Both the position numbers and the translations under genes were made by a program. Below the pieces are notes generated by a model that was not told where the DNA came from, did not search any database, and saw only the letters and a program-made list of their open reading frames with translations. DNA of 11,757 nucleotides from an uncultured Veillonella sp. (GTDB lineage Bacteria; Bacillota; Negativicutes; Veillonellales; Veillonellaceae), in the NCBI GenBank assembly GCA_902477915.1, contig CABSJA010000050.1, positions 1-11,757 of the forward strand, read 5' to 3'. Below, in pieces: positions 7,089 to 11,757 of the stretch. Numbering within the stretch: the first letter of the stretch is position 1; the number at the start of each line of letters is the position of its first letter.

Positions 7089-7122
7089 TATAAAGTATAT
7101 AGATTTCGTATTGGAGGTCCCC

Positions 7123-7782
7123 ATGAAATATACAACCATCGTTTTTGATTGCGACGGCACATTGCTCGATACGGCTACAGATTTAGCAAATGCTGTAAAT
7201 CATGTACTACGTACACATAACTTCCCTGAAAAGTCTCTAGCAGAGGTTAAGGCAGCACTTGGTAATGCAGTAACGTACTTGATGCGTCAATGCTTGCCTA
7301 GTACAGTATCAGATCATGAATTAGAACCATATATTGAGGAGTTCAAAATCTACTATGGAGAACATCTAAAAGATACTACAGCACCATATCCTGGCATCTT
7401 AGATATGCTAGATGCATTGCGTGAAAAAGGCTATAAATTAGCCATTGTATCTAATAAAATTCAAGAAGGTGTTACACCTTTAAATAAAGAATATTTTGGC
7501 GATCGCTTACCTGTTGCTATTGGTGAAAGACCAGGATTACAACGTAAACCAGCACCAGACATGGTACTCCAAGCCTTAAAAGAACTAGATTCTACACCAG
7601 AAGAATCTATTTATGTAGGTGACTCTGAAGTTGACGTAGCTACTGCGAAAAACTCTGGTCTACTCTGTATCGGTGTTACCTGGGGATTTAGAGAAGAATC
7701 TCTCCACCAAGAATTAGGCGTAACACATATTGCCCGTAAAGCAGAAGATATTTTAAGTATTGTAGCAAACTTAAATAAATAA
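7123..7782 (+). CDS. HAD-family hydrolase, phosphoglycolate phosphatase type
   Basis: This 219-residue cytoplasmic phosphatase belongs to HAD subfamily IA, close in layout to phosphoglycolate phosphatase (Gph) and PpaX. All four HAD motifs are present: I, FDCDGTLLDT with nucleophile Asp9 and acid/base Asp11; II, IVSNK with Ser110; III, Lys142 in QRKPAPD; IV, YVGDSEVDV with Asp167 and Asp171 for Mg2+. The region between motifs I and II is the helical cap that sets substrate choice. Length is normal. The start at 7123 is chosen because GGAGGT lies five bases upstream; an in-frame TTG at 7111 overlaps that site. The gene stands alone between its promoter and a long terminator. The exact substrate is not readable; 2-phosphoglycolate or another small phosphate ester is likely. 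Confidence 0.85.
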   Translation: MKYTTIVFDCDGTLLDTATDLANAVNHVLRTHNFPEKSLAEVKAALGNAVTYLMRQCLPSTVSDHELEPYIEEFKIYYGEHLKDTTAPYPGILDMLDALREKGYKLAIVSNKIQEGVTPLNKEYFGDRLPVAIGERPGLQRKPAPDMVLQALKELDSTPEESIYVGDSEVDVATAKNSGLLCIGVTWGFREESLHQELGVTHIARKAEDILSIVANLNK

Positions 7783-7843
7783 CATCCTAAATTATAATCA
7801 TTAATCTATAACAAATTCATATAAAATAAACGATTTGCACCTT

Positions 7844-7904
7844 AAAACCGCTCAAAAATGGGAATTAAAATATTAGATTTCTCATTTTTCGCGGTTTTTC
7901 TTTT
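7844..7904 (+). terminator. Long intrinsic terminator of the HAD gene
   Basis: AAAACCGC (7844-7851) pairs with GCGGTTTT (7891-7898). After a small internal loop, AAAAATGGGA (7854-7863) pairs with TCTCATTTTT (7880-7889) with one G-U pair. TTTTTCTTTT follows the lower stem. The 18-pair stem and 16-base loop are larger than in the other terminators of this window. Confidence 0.8.
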
Positions 7905-8136
7905 ATTCTTTCTAATCTATTTCAATTTTCACATTATATTTTTTACGCATAAATACTATCCTTAATCTATTGCCTTAAAAATGTGATATATATTACATTT
8001 ATGAGGCAGTACTTTCACATGTACACGCCGTCAATTCAATAGTTAGTGTATTGAACTTAAGGCCTATAAATAGCTCCATTCTTAGCTAATCTTATAGAGA
8101 TTGGCAGTAAGATTTCCATCAATTGAATCATTAGTA
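7905..8136. other. Gene-free regulatory stretch upstream of the YkvI-ThrE operon
   Basis: No convincing coding frame is seen here on either strand. Besides the CRP/FNR-like palindrome at 7979-8000, it holds short dyads such as TTCAATA/TATTGAA (8035-8041 and 8048-8054) and AATCTTA/TAAGATT (from about 8088 and 8107). There is also an imperfect direct repeat: 8031-8047 and 8119-8135 match at 14 of 17 bases, and each is preceded by GGCAGTA. None of the riboswitch or T-box signatures I know (for example the T-box GGTGG core) is present. Confidence 0.55.
7979..8000. promoter_or_regulatory. CRP/FNR-family-like operator palindrome
   Basis: The core TGTGATATATATTACA (7982-7997), flanked by AAA and TTT, closely follows the known CRP layout TGTGA-N6-TCACA, differing by one base in the right half. 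It lies about 140 bases upstream of the YkvI-gene -10, which is far for direct activation. It may serve a promoter not recognised here or act from a distance. Outer bases TGCCT and AGGCA (7971-7975 and 8004-8008) extend the dyad. Confidence 0.45.
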
Positions 8137-8145
8137 TGATATAAT
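8137..8145 (+). promoter_or_regulatory. Extended -10 promoter of the YkvI-ThrE operon
   Basis: TGA-TATAAT is a full extended -10 element 45 bases upstream of the start codon. No good -35 hexamer stands 17 bases upstream, which extended -10 promoters can lack. The leader would be about 40 bases and carry AAAGGAGG (8175-8182). Confidence 0.6.
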
Positions 8146-8190
8146 ATTATTTTGTATACTAAGTTATGTATTTGAAAGGAGGAAAATATA

Positions 8191-9594
8191 ATGCAACAAT
8201 CATGGAAAATTGCATTTGCCTACATAGGTGTTATTGTAGGTGCAGGACTCTCGAGTGGACAAGATCTTCTACAATATTTTATAAGTTTTGGCCAAATAGG
8301 TCTTATTGGTGTTCTATTACTAGGTCTATTAAATGCCGCATTTGGTAAAATCATGCTTTCTTTGGGGAGCTACTATCGTGCAGACAATCATGAAGAAGTT
8401 TTTACACAGATTTCCCATCCAATCATTACAAAAATCCTTGATTTTGTTCTAATCGCTGGTAGTTTTATTATGGGCTTCGTTATGATAGCCGGTGCAGGAT
8501 CAAACTTAGAACAACAATTTGGACTTCCTTTTTGGGTTGGCGGATTAATTTGCTCACTTTTAATCATAACCGTATCATTTATGGACTTTGATAAAATTAC
8601 CAGTGTTCTAGGTGTTTTTACACCTATTATGATTGTAATGATATTCATCATTACAGGTTACTCTTTTATTGGTAAAAGTCATGATTGGACTACATTAGAG
8701 GCTATAGCCCACACAATCAAACCAGCCACAAGCAATGTATGGTTTTCTGTCATTAATTATTATTCTCTATGTGCTATGACAGCTGTTTCTATGGCCTTTA
8801 TTTTAGGTGGTTCTGTTGTTCGAATTGGTATTGCAGAAAAAGGTGGCACTCGTGGCGGCCTATTAGTCGGATTAGTTGTTTTTATAGCTGCTATCTCTAT
8901 TTTTGCAAATCTAGATACAGTAAAAGATGCAGATTTGCCGATTCTTGCTATTGCCAATCAAATTCATCCTTGGCTAGCATATATATATGCAATCACAGTC
9001 TTTTCACTTATTTTTAATACAGCATTCTCTCTTTTTTATTCTATTGCTAGACGTTTTGCCAACGGCAGCACAAAAAGAATGAGAATTATTATTATTTCTG
9101 TAGTAATCATAGGATATATATGTAGTTTCTTTGGTTTTAAAGATTTGATTAGTATCCTCTACCCAATTCTCGGTTATATGGGACTATTACTCCTAATTAT
9201 TCTTATTTATGGCTGGCTCCGTGATCGTAAAGATATCATTATGGAAAAACTCTTCCGAAGAAAGATGCTCCATTTATCATTAAAAAAACATAGTCCTCAC
9301 AAAAATCTTTCAGAAAAAGAACGCGAACTATTCCATACATTAGGTGATATTAGTCAAGCAGATACAAAATCTCTTAAAGAAGATATTCATAATGAAGCAA
9401 AAGAAATACTTTCAAATACGGAAACAGTTCAAGAGCTAAAAGACTATGTAGAAGAGCATCTCTCAATAGACGAAGAAGTTATACATCAAAATATCAATAT
9501 TCTACAAGAACAACAGGAAGAATCAAAATCAACTGAATCTTCTAAAGATAGACCTATCAAAAAGTCCAATATAAATAACAATGAAGTAAAATGA
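8191..9594 (+). CDS. YkvI-family membrane protein with long cytoplasmic tail
   Basis: This 467-residue protein has about ten membrane segments in residues 1-342 and matches the YkvI family (COG3949), uncharacterised membrane proteins thought to share the LeuT/APC transporter fold. The first segment, FAYIGVIVGAGLSSGQD (9-25), is the family hallmark and resembles the broken helix that binds substrate in that fold. Residues about 343-467 are a hydrophilic, charged, largely helical tail (KEDIHNEAKEILSNTETVQELKDYVEEHL and beyond) that most YkvI proteins, about 340-370 long, do not have. AAAGGAGG eight bases upstream fixes the start. The stop overlaps the start of the ThrE-type gene (ATGA), so the two are co-transcribed and probably translationally coupled. 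Co-location with an amino acid exporter suggests amino acid-related transport, which is inference. The tail may be a regulatory or docking region. Confidence 0.82.
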   Translation: MQQSWKIAFAYIGVIVGAGLSSGQDLLQYFISFGQIGLIGVLLLGLLNAAFGKIMLSLGSYYRADNHEEVFTQISHPIITKILDFVLIAGSFIMGFVMIAGAGSNLEQQFGLPFWVGGLICSLLIITVSFMDFDKITSVLGVFTPIMIVMIFIITGYSFIGKSHDWTTLEAIAHTIKPATSNVWFSVINYYSLCAMTAVSMAFILGGSVVRIGIAEKGGTRGGLLVGLVVFIAAISIFANLDTVKDADLPILAIANQIHPWLAYIYAITVFSLIFNTAFSLFYSIARRFANGSTKRMRIIIISVVIIGYICSFFGFKDLISILYPILGYMGLLLLIILIYGWLRDRKDIIMEKLFRRKMLHLSLKKHSPHKNLSEKERELFHTLGDISQADTKSLKEDIHNEAKEILSNTETVQELKDYVEEHLSIDEEVIHQNINILQEQQEESKSTESSKDRPIKKSNINNNEVK

Positions 9595-10841
9595 ATAACG
9601 AGGAAATAATGACAGGTGTGGAATTAGAAATTATACTAAAAGCTGGAAAAATACTACTTAGCAGTGGCGCCGAAATCAGTCGTACAGAGGATACTATGAA
9701 CTACATAGCACGAGCTATGAATTTTAAATATTTAGAAGCCTACGTATCCAATAGAGGTATTTTTGCAACTGCTAAGAAAGCTGATGGAACTGAAATTACT
9801 CGTATTTATAACGTTCCTGAAGTCGATATTAACCTCAGTAAAATTGAATCTGTTAATGCTCTCTCCCGACGTATCACACAAAAAAATATTACTATTGAGG
9901 AGATTGAAAGTGAACTTAATCAAATTGATACCATGTCAGACTATTCTTTTTTTTGGAGATTAGTAGCTTATACGTTAGGAGCTTCGGGCTTTAGCTATGC
10001 AATTGGTAGTTCAATAACAGACTCTATAATTGCAGGTATTATAGGCTTAATATTAGGCGTCTATATGTGTACCATCAAACGCATACTTAGCTCTGATGTA
10101 TTGATTACCATTTTAGGTAGTATTCTAATAGCCTTATTGGGTAATCTCTTTATCCACTTTGAATTAGGCTCCAACCTATCAGTTATATTACTAGGAGCCA
10201 TGATTGACATTGTTCCCGGAGTTCCTTTCGTCAATGCTATTAGAGAGTATAGCCAGAATAACTATAATACAGGAATAACCCTTATGATGGGCGCGTTACT
10301 TACCTGTATTTCAATGGCTGTAGGAGTCGCAGTAGTACAATCACTACTCTTCAACACACAAATGATTCCTCTTTATACCTCTAATTTAGATACTAATTCC
10401 TTAGCCTCTATGTTTATGCGTAGTATAATGGCTGGTATTGGTACGACAGCATTTGCAATCTTATTCCGTGTAGCTAAACAACATTTTATCGATTGTACAA
10501 TATTAGGATTCATCTCATGGTTCTTGTTCTTAACATTATCTTCACTACAGTCTAATGTTATGCTCTCCATATTCATCAGTGGTTTTATCATCGCCATAGC
10601 ATCAAGAATATTGGCTGTTAAACGGAAATGCCCTGCTATAGTTTTCCTAATGACTAGCTTATTCCCTTTACTACCAGGGCTCAGCTTTTATCGATCCATT
10701 TATTATATGCTAATGGGACAAGAAACTATTGCCATTAGCTTCGCAAAAGAATCCTTTTTGATAGCTTTTACAATTGCTATATCTATCGTAATTGTAAAAC
10801 ATATAAAACCACCACGAATCAAAAAACACACTTATAAGTAA
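9591..10841 (+). CDS. ThrE-type threonine/serine exporter
   Basis: This 416-residue protein has both halves of the ThrE family in one chain, as in Corynebacterium ThrE: an N-terminal DUF1212 half and a C-terminal ThrE_2 half. Other bacteria, such as E. coli YjjP/YjjB, split them. The soluble N-terminus (about 8-118) carries LLSSGAEISRTEDTM (22-36). About ten membrane segments follow. PGVPFVNAIREY (209-220) and FPLLPGLSFYR (358-368) are the matching conserved sites of the two halves. The family exports L-threonine and L-serine using the proton gradient. The ATG at 9591 overlaps the YkvI stop (ATGA). A second ATG at 9609 has GAGGA just upstream and is an equally good start, giving 410 residues. 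A bidirectional terminator follows 40 bases after the stop. Confidence 0.87.
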   Translation: MNNEEIMTGVELEIILKAGKILLSSGAEISRTEDTMNYIARAMNFKYLEAYVSNRGIFATAKKADGTEITRIYNVPEVDINLSKIESVNALSRRITQKNITIEEIESELNQIDTMSDYSFFWRLVAYTLGASGFSYAIGSSITDSIIAGIIGLILGVYMCTIKRILSSDVLITILGSILIALLGNLFIHFELGSNLSVILLGAMIDIVPGVPFVNAIREYSQNNYNTGITLMMGALLTCISMAVGVAVVQSLLFNTQMIPLYTSNLDTNSLASMFMRSIMAGIGTTAFAILFRVAKQHFIDCTILGFISWFLFLTLSSLQSNVMLSIFISGFIIAIASRILAVKRKCPAIVFLMTSLFPLLPGLSFYRSIYYMLMGQETIAISFAKESFLIAFTIAISIVIVKHIKPPRIKKHTYK

Positions 10842-10881
10842 TATAACCTTATAACAAATTCATGTAAATTACTTGCCCGAC

Positions 10882-10929
10882 AAAAGAGGTTCCTATAAGT
10901 CACTACTGTGACCATTAGGAACCTCTTTT
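10882..10929. terminator. Bidirectional intrinsic terminator between convergent genes
   Basis: The 14-base arms (10882-10895 and 10916-10929) pair perfectly. Inside, GTCAC/GTGAC form a further five pairs closed by TACT. Both ends carry four U: TTTTATTT on + and TTTTG on minus. It serves the ThrE-type gene on + and the secreted-protein gene that ends at 10963 on minus. Confidence 0.85.
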
Positions 10930-10962
10930 ATTTATAACTATATTGTGCTAATTAGATATCAC

Positions 10963-11559
10963 TTATTTATAACTAAACTGCGCATCCATAATCATTTGGC
11001 GCAACTGCTCAATGCGAACACCATTTGGTAACTTGTCTCTATAAAACTGCAACTTATAATAGTAACGAGTGTCTTCATAATCAGTAACTAATACCATATC
11101 CGTCCTATTATGTAATGGCCAGCCATACATAAATTCGGCTAGCAAACTACGCACGCCATCATTATTGACCTCTATTACATCATGCTTAACAGGCAATACC
11201 ATCTTAACTGTAGGTTCAGGAACCGTTCTATCTTCAATAATCTTCTTAACCTCTTTATCTAAGGATGCACTACTTTTATCAATAGATCTAGCCTTTACAT
11301 GCATAAATACTCCATCAGAGGTTCTAAACGCCCTACCATCAATGTCCTTTGTTTCACCCTGTGTTTCGATAGCATTCTTTAATACTCGGAATTGATACGG
11401 TCCATAAAACTTTGTATCTGTAATAGCATCTAATGCCGCATCATATTGACCATTATGTACATTCGTAACATGCATAACAGGATTTATATCGCTAGCTTGT
11501 GAAAGCATTGGTACGGCTAAACACAATCCTAGACTAAGTAGTGTAATATAACGTTTCAT
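10963..11559 (-). CDS. Small secreted protein of unknown function, GPYxFRVLKN family
   Basis: I do not recognise this 198-residue protein by name. The start at 11559 is chosen because GGGGGAT lies about eight bases upstream; an in-frame ATG at 11574 overlaps that site. Residues 1-22 form a signal peptide, MKRYITLLSLGLCLAVPMLS ending in QA before SD. No Cys follows the cleavage site and there is no other membrane segment, so it is probably periplasmic or released. GPYQFRVLKN (53-62) matches GPYTFRVLKN of the larger secreted protein at 841-2226, and TD lies five residues before GPY in both. Later, DMVLVTDYEDTRYYYKLQFY (154-173) lines up with the Tyr-rich segment of the larger protein. The two look like distant paralogues, this one lacking the long N-terminal part. 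It seems monocistronic; no strong promoter was identified. Confidence 0.85.
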   Translation of the reverse strand: MKRYITLLSLGLCLAVPMLSQASDINPVMHVTNVHNGQYDAALDAITDTKFYGPYQFRVLKNAIETQGETKDIDGRAFRTSDGVFMHVKARSIDKSSASLDKEVKKIIEDRTVPEPTVKMVLPVKHDVIEVNNDGVRSLLAEFMYGWPLHNRTDMVLVTDYEDTRYYYKLQFYRDKLPNGVRIEQLRQMIMDAQFSYK

Positions 11560-11643
11560 ACACACATCCCCCATTGAACACTAATATTAACTGTATTGTA
11601 ACATAATAAAAAGATATTCATGAAAATGATGATTGAAGACATG

Positions 11644-11675
11644 AAAAAAGGCCCGACTGTGAAGTCAGACCGTTT
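11644..11675 (-). terminator. Minus-strand terminator of a gene beyond or at the right edge
   Basis: On the minus strand AAACGGTCTGACT (11675-11663) pairs with AGTCGGGCCTTTT (11658-11646), with one mismatch and two G-U pairs, around a 4-base loop, and ends in six U (11649-11644). Read on + it has three mismatches and a poor U-tract. The core resembles the terminator at 2315-2348. It implies transcription entering from the right. Confidence 0.7.
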
Positions 11676-11690
11676 CTTCAATATTAAAAC

Positions 11691-11726
11691 TTAGAAGCGA
11701 AGTCTGGCGACCAAACCATTTATGCC
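11691..11726 (-). pseudogene. Possible remnant of an outer-membrane protein C-terminus
   Basis: On the minus strand a frame ends GINGLVARLRF-stop, 16 bases before the terminator at 11675. The pattern of a final Phe with hydrophobic residues at alternate places before it is the usual last beta-strand signal of outer-membrane barrels. An in-frame TGA (11729-11727) lies directly before the Gly codon, and the DNA beyond it is very AT-rich, so no intact gene runs through this part. It may be a decayed 3' end that kept its terminator, or a chance match over 11 codons. Confidence 0.3.
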
Positions 11727-11757
11727 TCACTTTGATATAAATTATATCATATCTAAA

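Noticed and set aside
7905..8190. T-box or amino acid riboswitch upstream of the transporter operon
   Set aside because: No T-box GGTGG core or known aptamer motif was found, no antiterminator/terminator pair precedes the start codon, and the predicted leader from the extended -10 is only about 40 bases.
11684..11719. Eleven-codon minus-strand frame MVWSPDFASKF before a terminator, as an attenuator leader peptide
   Set aside because: It has only one Trp and no run of regulatory codons, and the terminator is followed by no gene on the same strand within a leader's distance: the next minus-strand gene begins at 11559 with its own ribosome site, and no antiterminator pairing was found.

Overview
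The window is AT-rich chromosomal DNA with compact genes, strong Shine-Dalgarno sites and U-tailed intrinsic terminators, as in Firmicutes. Two secreted proteins with signal peptides, and a possible outer-membrane beta-barrel C-terminus at the right edge, suggest a diderm Firmicute (Negativicutes). Overall gene style and wording fit Veillonella. That assignment is inference from the sequence alone; no marker gene is present.

Layout, left to right. (1) The 3' end of a MOP-superfamily flippase (YtgP/SpoVB/MurJ type) on +, closed by a perfect 34-bp palindromic terminator. (2) Two minus-strand genes: an AEC-family transporter with its own terminator, then an unrecognised secreted protein with its own promoter. 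(3) A divergent intergenic region with a perfect 24-bp tandem repeat just upstream of the AEC promoter. (4) A + operon of a gamma-glutamyl-GABA hydrolase-like (class I glutamine amidotransferase, C26) enzyme and an APC-family permease. (5) A 430-bp convergent intergenic region filled by an unusual repeat: at least four near-identical 52-bp tandem units, inverted copies of their core, and a long hairpin between the two orientations. (6) A minus-strand acidic protein that looks like two NTF2-like domains. (7) A divergent + gene for a HAD phosphatase (Gph type), followed by a long terminator. (8) A roughly 290-bp regulatory region with a CRP/FNR-like palindrome and an extended -10 promoter, then an overlapping two-gene operon: a YkvI-family membrane protein with an added cytoplasmic tail, and a ThrE-type threonine/serine exporter. 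(9) A bidirectional terminator, then a second minus-strand secreted protein sharing a GPYxFRVLKN motif with the first. (10) At the right edge, a minus-strand terminator with what may be a remnant of an outer-membrane protein 3' end.

The functional theme is amino-acid and small-molecule transport: AEC carrier, APC permease with a gamma-glutamyl hydrolase, YkvI with ThrE. Lineage-specific envelope proteins of unknown role lie among these. The least explained items are the 52-bp repeat array with its hairpin and the pair of secreted paralogues. No mobile-element gene, CRISPR array, tRNA or rRNA was seen.
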